Shown: positions 23,414 through 32,767, counted from the first letter of the stretch. The stretch is DNA of 64,000 nt from VRUE01 sp963718755 (GCA_963718755.1 OY970376.1:1488001-1552000); one strand, 5' to 3'. Notes: generated by a model from the sequence alone, not told the origin. A program made the numbers and translations.

Positions 23414-26400
23414 ATGCAAACGGGCCGCGCCATCGACATCAGGGGCGTGGTCGGAGTGACGAAGATCGGGCGCAGGAACGCCAACTACTGGATCAACGCC
23501 GTGGCGGAAGGCGGCGAGGACTACTACACGAAACCCGGCGAGGCGCCGGGGGAGTGGATGGGCGAGCTGGCCGCGGAGCTCGACCTGTCAGGCGACGTCG
23601 ACCGCGATGCCTACGCGGCTGTCCTCGCAGGTAAACACCCCGGTACCGGAGAAGTGCTCGTTGCCCGACCTGCACCGCGCAAGTTCGTTGACGCCGACGG
23701 GCGCGAGCGTCGTCTTGATCCGATCCTCGGCTACGACGTGCGCTTCAGCGCGCCGAAGTCAGTCTCCCTGCTCTATGCGGTCGGCTCGCCGGAGGTCCGC
23801 GCGAGCATCCTGCGCGCCCACGACCGCGCCGTCGCTCAGGGGGTCGAGTACCTGGAGCGAAACGCCTGCTTTGTGCAGCGCGGCCACGGTGGCAAGTCGA
23901 TCGAGCCCGGGGCCGGGCTCGTGGCGATGGCTTTCCGCCATCGCTCCTCGCGCGCAGGAGACCCCGCTCTGCACACCCATCTCGTCACGTCCAACATGAC
24001 CCGCGCCGTCTCGGACGGTCGCTGGCTTAGCCTGGCGGCGCCGAAGGGACGCACTCCCTTCTGGCTCCATGCCAAAGCGGCGGGCCACATTTACCAGGCG
24101 GCGCTCCGCGCGGCCGTCACCCGCGAGCTCGGGGCGGCGTGGCAGGCGCCACACAACGGCTACGCCGACCTCGAGGGGATCGACCGGCCGGTGATCGACC
24201 ACTTCTCCCAACGGCGCGCTGAGATCGTCGAGGCCCTGGCTGAGCGAGGGGATACCTCGGCGGCAGCCGCCGAAGTCGCCGCTTACCGGACCCGCGACCG
24301 CAAGGACTACGAGGTCGATCCCGACACGCAGCGCGCGGAGTGGATCGCCCGCGCTGCGGAGTTCAACCTCACGCCAGAGGCCATTGACCGGATGCTCGCG
24401 CGAGCGCGGAGCCGAGAGCCGCAGCCGATTCGCTCCCACGACCTCGACCGCGCCCTGACCGACCTCGAGGATCACCACTCCCACTTCGACCGCCGCGACC
24501 TGCTCGCTGCGCTCGCGAATCAGCTGCACGAGGGAGCGGACGCCCGCGTGTTGGAGCGAGCCGTTGAGTCCCTGATCGCCGGCGAGCGGCTGATCGAGAT
24601 TCACCGGGGCGCTGGACCGCTCGACTCGACCTACTACACGACGCCGCGTCTGTGGGAGCTGGAGCAGGGCTTCATGGCGACGGCCCGCAAGGGGGAGAAG
24701 GCGGGCGCGGCCGTGGTCGACGGCGCGACCCTTGCGGCCGTCCTCGACCGCCACAGCTACCTGAGCGACGAGCAGAAGGCGATGGTCAGGCGCCTCACCA
24801 CTGGAGGGGAGCGAATCGTTGCGGTCGCCGCCCTGCCCGGCGCCGGCAAGACGACGGCCCTCAAGGCGGCGCAGGAGGCTTGGGCGGCGGACGGTTTCCG
24901 GGGCTTTGGTGTCGCCACGGCGCGCAGCGCATCCGGTCAGCTTGGAGAAAGCGCCGGGATGCCGGCAACGTCGATCACGCACTTCCTGATCCGAATTGAT
25001 GAGCGGATCGAGCAAGGTCTCGCGCCGCTGCCACACGGGACGGTGATCGTCGTGGACGAGGCATCCGCGACGCCGACTCCCTACCTCGCCCGTCTTGCCG
25101 ATCTGGTTGAGGGCTGCGACGGCAAGCTGGTGAAGATCGGCGACCCGCGGCAGATCGGCGCAGTCGGTCCCGGTGGTCTCTACGGCCACTTCACCAACGA
25201 GTTCGAGCCGGTCGTCCTCAGCGAAATCCGCCGCCAGCACAGCGAAGTCGACCGCTACATCGTCGAACTCGCCCACGAAGGGCGCGGCTCAGACGCGCTC
25301 GACGTGTTGCGCATGGAAAACCGCCTCGTGATCGCCGACACGCTGCCCGAGGCCCTCGACGCCCAGGTGCTCGACTGGCACAGGCGTTTCGCCGCTGGCG
25401 AGGACGCCGTGATGATCGCTCGGCGCACCCACGACGTAGCGGAGCTGAACGAACGGGCGCGGGAGCTGTTGGTCGCCGAGGGGAGGGTGGGGGAGCAGTC
25501 CATCGTCGTCGGCGGCAAGGAGTTTGCGGTCGGCGATCGCGTCGTCACTCGCGTCAACACGTCGAAGGTCTCCAATCGCGAACGCTGGGATGTCGTCGGC
25601 GTCGACGCGGCGAAGCAGCAGCTCTATCTGCAGCGCATCGGCGAGGAAGGTCGCGGGGTCATCCTCGATCGCCGCTATCTGGACGAGGTGACGAAGGCCG
25701 GTGAAGCGGCGATTCAGCACGCTTACGCGCTCACCACCTACACCACCCAATCCAAGACGTTTGACTCTTCCTTCGCCCTGCTCGACTCCGGCATCAGCCG
25801 CGAGGACTTCACCGTCGCGGTCTCGCGCAACACCGGACCGATCTTCGCCTACGGAGTTGCCGCCACCGAGTTCACCGATCCCGAGTTTGGCCCAGGTATT
25901 AGGGAGATTGAGGACACGGCCCACGAGCTGCGGTTCGGTGCCGAGCGGGCGGCCGAGGAGTACGCCGCGATTGAGATCAGTCTGCGCAAGCGGATTGAGG
26001 CCAAGGTGCCCGGCGAGCTGGCGAACCGTCGCTCCGAATTGGAGGCGCGACGAGCTGCAGAAACCGAGCGCTCCCCGACGCAGGAACGTCTTGACGGTCT
26101 TGACGAGCGCATCGCTGCCGGCAACGCGCGTTTGCGCGAGCTGGCGAAGGAGAGAGCGGGTCTGTTCGATGGCTCACCCGACGACGGACATCTACGTCGG
26201 CTTGAGGCGAGCTACCGCCGCACGACGAAACAGGTTGACCGCCTTGAAGAGGAGCGCAACGCGCTGGCGGTCGAGGCTTCTCACGAGTCGCGCCCCGTCG
26301 GCCTCAGTCCCGCTGAGCGCGCCGAACTTGTGGTGATCGAGGATCGCCTCGATCATCTGGCCCGGCGCGAGGTTATGGCGGCACGCGCTCACCCGCCAAA

Positions 26401-26662
26401 GTTGATCCAGGACAGCCTTGGGGCCCGTCCCAAAGATCCGCTCGAGGCAGCGCTTTGGAACGAGGGAGCCCATGCGATTTACAGCTATCGCCTGCGCTAC
26501 GGCCTCACCTCAGACAGCGGGCATCCTCTCGGCCCGAAATCGCGTGATGCCACTCGCAACCGCGACCGAAGACAAGCAGAGCTTCGCCTTTCTCGAATGC
26601 AGCAACGGCTTTCCAAACAGCGTGCCCGTCGTGCGGAGCGCGGTATGCGCATCGCTCGCTAG
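23414..26662 (+). CDS. MobF-family conjugative relaxase-helicase (TrwC/TraA type)
   Basis: The protein is 1082 residues from the ATG at 23414, which fits the family start (GVVGVTKIGRRNANYWINAV, then GEDYYTKPGEAPG). The N-terminal TrwC relaxase domain has candidate catalytic tyrosines near the start and the metal-binding LHTHLVTSN (about residue 185). The C-terminal part is a RecD/TraI-like superfamily 1 helicase: Walker A LPGAGKTT (about 474-481), VVDEASATP (about 549), GDPRQIG, and TVAVSRN near the end. It nicks oriT, stays bound to the 5' end, and unwinds the strand to be transferred. A charged coiled coil follows the helicase. A start further upstream (up to 23066) cannot be excluded but would cover the DUF4326-like gene. 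Confidence 0.93.
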   Translation: MQTGRAIDIRGVVGVTKIGRRNANYWINAVAEGGEDYYTKPGEAPGEWMGELAAELDLSGDVDRDAYAAVLAGKHPGTGEVLVARPAPRKFVDADGRERRLDPILGYDVRFSAPKSVSLLYAVGSPEVRASILRAHDRAVAQGVEYLERNACFVQRGHGGKSIEPGAGLVAMAFRHRSSRAGDPALHTHLVTSNMTRAVSDGRWLSLAAPKGRTPFWLHAKAAGHIYQAALRAAVTRELGAAWQAPHNGYADLEGIDRPVIDHFSQRRAEIVEALAERGDTSAAAAEVAAYRTRDRKDYEVDPDTQRAEWIARAAEFNLTPEAIDRMLARARSREPQPIRSHDLDRALTDLEDHHSHFDRRDLLAALANQLHEGADARVLERAVESLIAGERLIEIHRGAGPLDSTYYTTPRLWELEQGFMATARKGEKAGAAVVDGATLAAVLDRHSYLSDEQKAMVRRLTTGGERIVAVAALPGAGKTTALKAAQEAWAADGFRGFGVATARSASGQLGESAGMPATSITHFLIRIDERIEQGLAPLPHGTVIVVDEASATPTPYLARLADLVEGCDGKLVKIGDPRQIGAVGPGGLYGHFTNEFEPVVLSEIRRQHSEVDRYIVELAHEGRGSDALDVLRMENRLVIADTLPEALDAQVLDWHRRFAAGEDAVMIARRTHDVAELNERARELLVAEGRVGEQSIVVGGKEFAVGDRVVTRVNTSKVSNRERWDVVGVDAAKQQLYLQRIGEEGRGVILDRRYLDEVTKAGEAAIQHAYALTTYTTQSKTFDSSFALLDSGISREDFTVAVSRNTGPIFAYGVAATEFTDPEFGPGIREIEDTAHELRFGAERAAEEYAAIEISLRKRIEAKVPGELANRRSELEARRAAETERSPTQERLDGLDERIAAGNARLRELAKERAGLFDGSPDDGHLRRLEASYRRTTKQVDRLEEERNALAVEASHESRPVGLSPAERAELVVIEDRLDHLARREVMAARAHPPKLIQDSLGARPKDPLEAALWNEGAHAIYSYRLRYGLTSDSGHPLGPKSRDATRNRDRRQAELRLSRMQQRLSKQRARRAERGMRIAR

Positions 26663-26761
26663 GTGCCTGTCCGCCGTGAAGCTCCTGGTTTGTGGCTCTT
26701 GCCTCTGGCTAGGTGGTAACTAAATGCCTAGCTTGGAGCCTCTTAGTGATGGCTGGCAACG

Positions 26762-27568
26762 ATGGGACGACCAGGGGAAACTGCGCGATCATCGAGAGAC
26801 GCCGCCCTGCGCGCGTATGAGGCATTGGCGCCTGTCTACGACGGCTTCACCGTAGAACTGGACTACGAGCCGTGGCTGAGCGAAGTCCTGCCGCGTCTAG
26901 AGCGCTACGGCCTGTCCGGAAACCATCTGCTCGATGTCGGTTGCGGCACCGGCGAGAGCCTGATTCCCATGCTTGAGCGGGGCTGGCATGTGGTCGGCTG
27001 TGACATCTCCCCCGCGATGGTCGACATCGCCAAGGAGAAGATCGGCGAGCGCGCACGGCTCGAGATCGCGGACATGCGTTAGCTGCCCCGCTTCGGGACC
27101 TTCGATCTCGTCTGGTCGCTGAACGATTCGATCAACTACATGGCCGATCGCGCGGAGCTTGAGGCCGCGCTCGACGGGATGCACAGAAATCTCGCCAACG
27201 GCGCCTTGCTCGCCTTCGACGTGAACACTCTCTTCACCTACCGGACCTTCTTCGCAGAAAGGCATGTTGTCGAGCACGGCGGAGATCGCTTGATCTGGAC
27301 CGGCAGAGCTTCACGTGAGCAACCTCCAGGATCGATCTGCGAAGCGACCTTCGAGGTGGATGGCGAACTCGGCGCCGAACGGGTCGAAGCCCACACCCAT
27401 TGTCAGCGTCACTTCCCCGAAGCCGAGGTTCTCTCCGCGCTGGAAAACACTGGACTGGCCCTTCTCGATGCCTTCGGTCAGGGCCACGATGGGGAACTCG
27501 AACAGCCGCTTGACGAATCACGGCATGTGAAGGCCCTGTACGTGGCTTCTCGCCAAGCGAGCCGATGA
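26762..27568 (+). pseudogene. Class I SAM methyltransferase gene with in-frame amber stop
   Basis: The first part (26762-27082) reads AYEALAPVYDGFTVELDYEP, then LLDVGCGTGESLIPML (SAM motif I), VVGCDISPAMVDIAKEK and ADMR, then TAG at 27080-27082. The same frame goes straight on with LPRFGTFDLVWSLNDSINYM and through to 27568, giving a normal methyltransferase of about 268 residues. Homologues usually have an acidic residue at the stop (DMR-E/D-LP), so one base change of GAG to TAG explains it. No other lesion is seen, so the mutation looks recent. Readthrough or a sequence error are alternatives. Confidence 0.8.
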
Positions 27569-27587
27569 TGGGTCAATCAGCGTAAGC

Positions 27588-27671
27588 CTTTGCCTGGCTG
27601 GGTGGCCACGCGCCTTGAGGATCGCACGCTGTCGCGTGCGGGGGCCGGCGCATGGCCACCCAGCGGCAAAG
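27588..27671 (+). repeat. Structured intergenic element K
   Basis: A 19-bp stem with a 2-nt bulge joins 27588-27608 to 27653-27671, and the inner hairpin GCACGC-TGTC-GCGTGC is at 27624-27639. The ATG of the sigma factor gene (27652) sits at the base of the right arm. Confidence 0.75.
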
Positions 27672-28173
27672 CCCGAGCGAGGAGAAGGATTACCGAGCGA
27701 CCGCACTCTCGAACTTGCTTCAGGTCGCACATTCTCGCCTCATGCACCAGGCGCTCTCCCACTCACGAGGACGTGACGATGCCGAGGACGCCCTGAGTGA
27801 TGCTTGCGTTCAGTTTCTTCGTTTCTATGACGGCCCCGCGGGCGAGGCTGCATTGCATTGGATGCTCCTCGTCATCAAACGATGCGCATGGGCAATCGGC
27901 CGTGGCCGAGTAGGCGAGCTGATCGAGGTAGTTGTCCCTGATGATGGTCTCGGTCCGGCTGAGCTCGTGGAACGAGCGGAGGAAACGGAGCAGCTGATCG
28001 AGTCAATTGAGTTGCTGAAACCGGACGAGCGCGTGGCGCTCATCTTGCTCGGGTTGGGTTGCAGCTATGCGGAGATCCGCGACCTGCGCGGCTGGAGCAC
28101 GAGAAAGGTTCGCCGTTGCCTTGACGAGGGCCGCGCCCGCGTCAGAAAAATGTTGGAGGAGGGGGGGACTTAG
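27652..28173 (+). CDS. Small sigma-70/ECF-like sigma factor
   Basis: The protein is 173 residues. The N-terminal half (LMHQALSHSRGRDDAEDALS, then FYDGPAGEAALHWMLLVIKR) matches sigma region 2. The C-terminal half (LLKPDERVALILLGLGCSYA, then IRDLRGWSTRKVRRCLDEGR) is a region 4 HTH. It would direct RNA polymerase to a small promoter set. Its start codon is in the stem of element K, so its own synthesis may be controlled at translation. No anti-sigma gene is adjacent. Confidence 0.85.
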   Translation: MATQRQSPSEEKDYRATALSNLLQVAHSRLMHQALSHSRGRDDAEDALSDACVQFLRFYDGPAGEAALHWMLLVIKRCAWAIGRGRVGELIEVVVPDDGLGPAELVERAEETEQLIESIELLKPDERVALILLGLGCSYAEIRDLRGWSTRKVRRCLDEGRARVRKMLEEGGT

Positions 28174-28175
28174 CC

Positions 28176-28517
28176 ATGCCAACGCCTTTAGCGCCTATGG
28201 ACGCGCTTCAACCGACCACGTTCAGAGACGCCTTGGTACGCCTTCAAGCGCTGATAGGGGCCGAAATCAATGTGACCATCAACGTCTACGGGGAGTTTTT
28301 CGGCTGTGCCTTCTCGGGAGAGCTGGATCACGTCGAGACGCTGCCACCGGACCACGCCGCGATCAAGGTATCGCTCGACGGCGGCCAGGGTTTCTTCCTC
28401 GATCCCGCCGATACCGAGGCATTCGTTCATCGAGGGGATGAGGACTGCGCCAGCGTGCTCGAACTAAAGCTCAGCTTTGGCGCAACCGTGACCGTCGAGC
28501 GTTCCGCCGACTCCTAG
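28176..28517 (+). CDS. Hypothetical protein
   Basis: The 113-residue protein starts 2 bases after the sigma factor stop with a strong GGAGGAGG upstream, so it is in the same operon. It is beta-rich (INVTINVYGEFFGCAFSGEL, then HAAIKVSLDGGQGFFLDPAD). No family is recognised; a partner of the sigma factor is possible from position alone. Confidence 0.65.
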   Translation: MPTPLAPMDALQPTTFRDALVRLQALIGAEINVTINVYGEFFGCAFSGELDHVETLPPDHAAIKVSLDGGQGFFLDPADTEAFVHRGDEDCASVLELKLSFGATVTVERSADS

Positions 28518-28806
28518 CTAAGGAAGCCGAGCGCAGCGCGGCGAGAGTTCTACCCAGATCGCCGTTCCGGGGTTCGGAAATAGCGCGCCACTGGCTCGCC
28601 TGCTCGGCGGGAAGCAACAGGTAGTGCCCAACTGGATTCCCGTTCTTCTCGAACACTCCCACCCGCATCACAATGGGATCGAATCCGTCGAGTTCGTTTA
28701 GCTGCTCAGCTGCTCGGGCGACACCCGCGTGCATCCTGGCAATTTCGTATCCCATCGGCCAGTACGCCGTCCCCTCGACCGTCTCGTATGGGCGGCCTCT
28801 GTCCAT
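28471..28806 (-). CDS. Hypothetical protein
   Basis: The protein is 111 residues. GRPYETVEGTAYWPMGYEIA, then GFDPIVMRVGVFEKNGNPVG and HYLLLPAEQASQW look like a folded small domain. The Arg/Ser-rich end overlaps the convergent gene by 47 bp and may not be conserved. It starts 8 bp after the GNAT gene stop and is likely in one operon with it. Confidence 0.55.
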   Translation of the reverse strand: MDRGRPYETVEGTAYWPMGYEIARMHAGVARAAEQLNELDGFDPIVMRVGVFEKNGNPVGHYLLLPAEQASQWRAISEPRNGDLGRTLAALRSASLARSRRNARRSRLRQS

Positions 28807-28814
28807 GTCGCCGA

Positions 28815-29339
28815 CTAGGGCTGCTCCAGGGCACCATCGCGCTTGCCGTAGTAGACGACGAATCCCTGGTGAAATCCGTGGCGTTCATAGAACCGATGGG
28901 AACTGACGTTGGCGAGGGCCGTCCTTATCACCATCTCATCCACGCCACGCTCGGCCAGCTTCGACCACACGGCGTCCAGCAGTTGGCTTCCTATCCCCGT
29001 TCCTCTGCGTTCCGACAGCACCGAAAGCGTCTCTAGCTCGGCAAGCCGGCCAGTGGTCCAGCTCGAATAGCCCGGACCAATTGTCACGAAGGCATAGCCA
29101 ACAGGCGTCCGGCTGTCCTCGGCGACAACGAAGAAGGATTCAGCATCATTCAGCCACAGCTCATATTTGGCACGTCGGTGGTTCCAGGCGTCAGAGAGCG
29201 GACGTGGGCCAGCTTGCCCTCCAAGTGCCGGAACGACCTCAGAATGATGCTCGTGAAGCGCATTCCATAGCGGCTCAAGAATGTCCAGCTCCGCGGCACT
29301 ATTCGCATAACGCATTGTCGTCTCAGTTTTCATCCCCAA
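28815..29339 (-). CDS. GNAT-family N-acetyltransferase
   Basis: The protein is 174 residues. The acetyl-CoA-binding motif A is clear: ELETLSVLSERRGTGIGSQL, with RRGTGIG as the pyrophosphate loop. It is followed by RTALANVSSHRFYERHGFHQ, the motif B region. The start MGMKTETTMRY leaves MRYANSAAELD as an alternative. The substrate is unknown. It lies 4 bp after the MFS transporter gene, so the two may form a resistance-type pair. Confidence 0.9.
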   Translation of the reverse strand: MGMKTETTMRYANSAAELDILEPLWNALHEHHSEVVPALGGQAGPRPLSDAWNHRRAKYELWLNDAESFFVVAEDSRTPVGYAFVTIGPGYSSWTTGRLAELETLSVLSERRGTGIGSQLLDAVWSKLAERGVDEMVIRTALANVSSHRFYERHGFHQGFVVYYGKRDGALEQP

Positions 29340-29343
29340 CAGG

Positions 29344-30762
29344 TCAACGCTCTATTCCCGACGTCGCTAATGCGACCTGTGGCACTTGGTGCCCTTCTGC
29401 GGCTCTGTCGCGATCCTCAGCCGTCCGATCGTCCTTGGACTCCAAATCACGGACGCTCCTATCCCCGACGATCCAGGCAGTGGCGCTGGCCACGATCAGC
29501 GCCCCTCCAATCAGACCCGCCGTGGCACCAACGGTCCCAATAGCTGCAGCTCCGAGCAGATACCCCAGCGGCACAAGGCCGAGACCCCCGAGATGGTCGA
29601 ACGAGCCGAGGCGGGCTCGAAGATGAGGTGGAGTATGGGTCTGTTTGACCGTTTCCCAGATCGAGTCGAACATCGAGGCTGCGATGCCCCCAAGTGCAGC
29701 AGTGACGATCAGCAGCCCTATGGGCGCCAGCACGGCGAGGGCTACTAGCGGAATGATCCAAGCTGCAACGAGTGACGTTGCAGCCAATAGAGGACGTTGC
29801 GGCTCCCACGGCATAACGACTAGCGCTCCGATTAGCTGTCCAATCCCGAGACCGACGAGGATTTGCGACCAAGCCCATGAGCCTCCAAGGGATTCCTGCG
29901 CCACGTGAGGTCCGATAACGAAGTAAGGAGCAAGTACGAGGGTGTTGATTACGGCGAACTCGATCCCCACATGCCAGTACCAGCGTATTTTCCGAAACGC
30001 ACTCCATCCTTCGGCCACGTCTTTCATCAGCGCTCGGAGCGAAATCGGGTTCGACTTTCCTTCCTCTCCGAACGGCGTCGGAAGCGAATAGATCAGCAAT
30101 GCACTCGCAAGAAACGTGCCTGCATCTACGGCGAAGGTTGCCGCAGCACCGACCGTATTGAACAGAAACCCGCCCACCAGCGGACCCAGCGTCATTCCAA
30201 GTGAAAGCGCCAGAACGCGAAGTGCATTGACCTTCAAGAGGCGCTTTTCCCCGCTGATTACCTCCGGTACAAAACCGTCCATCGTCGTCATAAAGAGAGC
30301 GGTTCCAGCCCCGTTTGCTGCCTGTGCGAAAAGAAGCTGCCAGAACGTCGCCTCGCCTCCGATCAGGAGTAGAGCGAACGCGCCACGGGCTCCGAACCGC
30401 AGCAGGTCCGCGGTCACGAGTACGCGACGACGATTGAACCGATCGCCGATCACCCCAGAGGGCAGAAGAAAGGCAACCATCGTGAATGCCTGCACGGCGA
30501 GGGCGACCGCAAACTGACCATCCGTCCCGCCGGCGGCGAGGATCGCAAATGGCAATGCGGCGAGCACGATCCCGTCGCCTGCAGCCGACGTCAACTGTCC
30601 GAGCGCGAGTCGTCGCACGCTGCGGTCCCGCAGCACGCTCAGGTCAATCTCTTCGCGGAACCGTCTGAAGTTGATCGTCCCGCGTGCTGAGTCTGCGTCG
30701 GTTGCGGAAGCGAGTTGAGGCGACGTTCTTCTGCTCCGTCGCCCCAACTCGCCCGCTCGCAT
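29344..30762 (-). CDS. MFS transporter (MFS_3, macrolide-efflux type)
   Basis: The protein is 472 residues from the ATG at 30762, chosen over an upstream ATG at 30810 because CAGGAGG lies 6 bases before it. It has about twelve membrane segments, for example LGQLTSAAGDGIVLAALPFA, with the loop signature GVIGDRFNRRRVL between helices 2 and 3. This type often exports drugs. The gene lies upstream of the GNAT gene on the same strand, 4 bp apart. Confidence 0.88.
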   Translation of the reverse strand: MRAGELGRRSRRTSPQLASATDADSARGTINFRRFREEIDLSVLRDRSVRRLALGQLTSAAGDGIVLAALPFAILAAGGTDGQFAVALAVQAFTMVAFLLPSGVIGDRFNRRRVLVTADLLRFGARGAFALLLIGGEATFWQLLFAQAANGAGTALFMTTMDGFVPEVISGEKRLLKVNALRVLALSLGMTLGPLVGGFLFNTVGAAATFAVDAGTFLASALLIYSLPTPFGEEGKSNPISLRALMKDVAEGWSAFRKIRWYWHVGIEFAVINTLVLAPYFVIGPHVAQESLGGSWAWSQILVGLGIGQLIGALVVMPWEPQRPLLAATSLVAAWIIPLVALAVLAPIGLLIVTAALGGIAASMFDSIWETVKQTHTPPHLRARLGSFDHLGGLGLVPLGYLLGAAAIGTVGATAGLIGGALIVASATAWIVGDRSVRDLESKDDRTAEDRDRAAEGHQVPQVALATSGIER

Positions 30763-30878
30763 CGGGCGCCTCCTGGCCTGTTTTGATCGAGAAGACTTGG
30801 CTCGTCCCACGCATCGAACGTACGAGCCTCAGGCAAGTGCATCAACAGGCAGTTGTGAAGTAATTCCTTCCGGCCCTG

Positions 30879-32099
30879 CTATGGATCCTTGACGGGGAAG
30901 ATCGGCGCAATTGCCGAGAGCCCCACCACCATCGTCAGCGGCCTCGCGCCTGCGTCGATGCGCTTTTTGGCGCCCTTCTCCTCCTCGCGGATGAGGGTCG
31001 GCAGCTTTTCCATATCGGTGACTACATTCCCGAAGCCCTCGCGATCAAGATTCACGATCAGCCAGCTCAGATGCCTATCGTCGCGAATATCGAAGGTGCC
31101 GGCGACTATGGCCTCTTTGACCAAGGCGGACAGGTGCTCGAATGTCTTCCAAGTTTTGGTTTTCTGAAGCGCTCCCGGCACATCGGACCAAAGTTTGCTG
31201 TCGACCGCCGGCTTCGTAGCCCGGTAGATGAACTCTTGCGCTCCACCCTTCTGCACTTTGTCGACTACCGCTAGGAAGGCCAGCTCTTCCAGCTTGTTGA
31301 ATCGATAGCGAACAACCCACTCAGAATCGCCGTTAGCGAACTCTCGATGAAACTGCTTGATCGACATATCGCCCTTATTGAGTTCCTCGAGAATTTGCAT
31401 GTAGAGATCGTCAGCGAAAATCGGGGCTAGGCGCTCTGGAAATGGGATCGGCGGTTCGCCTGAAGCATCTGCCAAGCCAAGCGCAAGCCGCTCGTTGCTT
31501 CTCGGCGACTCGAATCCGATATGGAGGATTCCCGCTCGCATAAGCTCCTCGCCACTGCGCGCGGCACGAATCTTTGCGTCTTCCTGCTCTTCGAAGGTCA
31601 ACTCGAAATGAGCATCGAGCGCCGCGATCACTCGCTCCCAGCCAAGCTCATCGAGTTCGAGCGGCGTGCAAGTTAGATCGCGGGTCAGGCGTCCATCAGA
31701 GAATGCGCCTTTGATTCCCTCCCCGAGATCAATAGCGGTCGCCTTGAAGCTGCTCCAGCTAAACGCGAGCCGAAGCGAATAGGGCAGCAAGACCCAGGTC
31801 TCAGCGTCGAAAAACGGAAGGTCCGTGGCCCTATACAAGGTCTCGGAAGGCCCACGGCGCTTTCTGTCGTGACCTCTGTGAACCGGCCTGGCCCAGCCGT
31901 GTCTCTCGAGGTATTCGAAGTGCTGGGCAACACGCTCCACTGAACCGCCGCCGAACTCGGCCTGGTATTCCTTCGGGCTCATCTCGCGCCTGTAGAGCTC
32001 GACGATGATTTTCAGGCGTATTTCGACCCTGTAGATGATCGACAGCCGGCGCAGGTGCTCCCGCCGCGACCTGATGCTGCTGGCGATTCTCGCCGCCAC
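30879..32099 (-). CDS. Regulator with two winged-helix repeats
   Basis: The protein is 406 residues. Two copies of a similar winged-helix block are visible: one from about residue 25 (IIVELYRREMSPKEYQAEFG, then HFEYLERHGW) and one from about residue 235 (QILEELNKGDMSIKQFHREF, then RFNKLEELAFL). Each is followed by an RAT-type strand (LYRATDLPF and IYRATKPAV) and a helical part. It is an internally duplicated ArsR/PadR-like regulator. The gene diverges from the peptide gene at 32250 across a palindrome at 32198-32229, its likely target. Confidence 0.75.
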   Translation of the reverse strand: MAARIASSIRSRREHLRRLSIIYRVEIRLKIIVELYRREMSPKEYQAEFGGGSVERVAQHFEYLERHGWARPVHRGHDRKRRGPSETLYRATDLPFFDAETWVLLPYSLRLAFSWSSFKATAIDLGEGIKGAFSDGRLTRDLTCTPLELDELGWERVIAALDAHFELTFEEQEDAKIRAARSGEELMRAGILHIGFESPRSNERLALGLADASGEPPIPFPERLAPIFADDLYMQILEELNKGDMSIKQFHREFANGDSEWVVRYRFNKLEELAFLAVVDKVQKGGAQEFIYRATKPAVDSKLWSDVPGALQKTKTWKTFEHLSALVKEAIVAGTFDIRDDRHLSWLIVNLDREGFGNVVTDMEKLPTLIREEEKGAKKRIDAGARPLTMVVGLSAIAPIFPVKDP

Positions 32100-32197
32100 C
32101 CGCCGCTCCTCTCAGAACGATCGCATTTTGCTGAGCGGCGGAAAGTCTAGGGAGATTTCCGGATACGACCGTCCTGGTATCTAAACGCCCCTTCGAT

Positions 32198-32229
32198 TAC
32201 GATTGCTAAAAGTTTTTTTAGCATTCGTA
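32198..32229. promoter_or_regulatory. AT-rich palindrome, candidate operator
   Basis: TACGATTGCTAAAA at 32198-32211 mirrors 32216-32229 with one mismatch and a 4-nt centre. It lies between the divergent double winged-helix regulator and the short peptide gene, in an AT-rich promoter-like stretch. Confidence 0.6.
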
Positions 32230-32249
32230 TCAAGGAAGGGGGTGAGGAG

Positions 32250-32309
32250 ATGAAGCTCGCAGCCATCGAGGCGACCCTGCCGGTCGTTTCCATCACGAAG
32301 TACGGCTGA
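32250..32309 (+). CDS. Short peptide gene (19 residues)
   Basis: The frame reads MKLAAIEATLPVVSITKYG and stop. The bases GGAAGGGGGTGAGGAG just before the ATG are a very strong ribosome site, unlike random short frames. It lies 21 bp after a 14-bp palindrome and opposite a duplicated winged-helix regulator. It may be a signalling peptide, a leader peptide or a small precursor. Coding is not proven. Confidence 0.5.
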   Translation: MKLAAIEATLPVVSITKYG

Positions 32310-32473
32310 TTGCTAGTTCCCGCGCGGGGCCGGGTCCTATGCCGCCAATGGGGCTAGGCCCGGTCCAACTGCGCGGCGCCAATACCACTCCGGCGTCCCG
32401 TCGGCAACCCCAACTCGATAGGCAAACGTGAAGCAATTCCAGGCCCCTTATCGGCCTAGTCTTTGCCTCGAAA

Positions 32474-32716
32474 ATGCCTGCCGAATTTGAACAAGCGGCT
32501 CTCAACGAGGTTGTGAAGCTGGACCCGGAGCACCTGACGATCCCGGAGCTGATTTTGCGAATCGCCCGCGACCCGGAGGACGAGGCGACGCAGGAAGAGA
32601 TCAGACACGCAGTCCGCGAACTCCGGCGATCTGGCGTGGTCCGATACCGCGATGACGACGAAGTTGTGGAACCTACCCATGCGACGCTTCGAGTTGTTGA
32701 TCTGCTTACCGCGTAG
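32474..32716 (+). CDS. Small winged-helix regulator
   Basis: The protein is 80 residues. HLTIPELILRIARDPEDEAT and RHAVRELRRSGVVRYRDDDE fit a winged helix (recognition helix then wing). It ends with PTHATLRVVDLLTA. No strong Shine-Dalgarno is visible. It is similar in plan to the protein at 35611 and is probably a DNA-binding regulator of the nearby cargo. Confidence 0.65.
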   Translation: MPAEFEQAALNEVVKLDPEHLTIPELILRIARDPEDEATQEEIRHAVRELRRSGVVRYRDDDEVVEPTHATLRVVDLLTA

Positions 32717-32767
32717 GGCCGGCGACTGGATGCGCGGTTGCGGCGGGCATGGTCTCGTGCCGGCATC

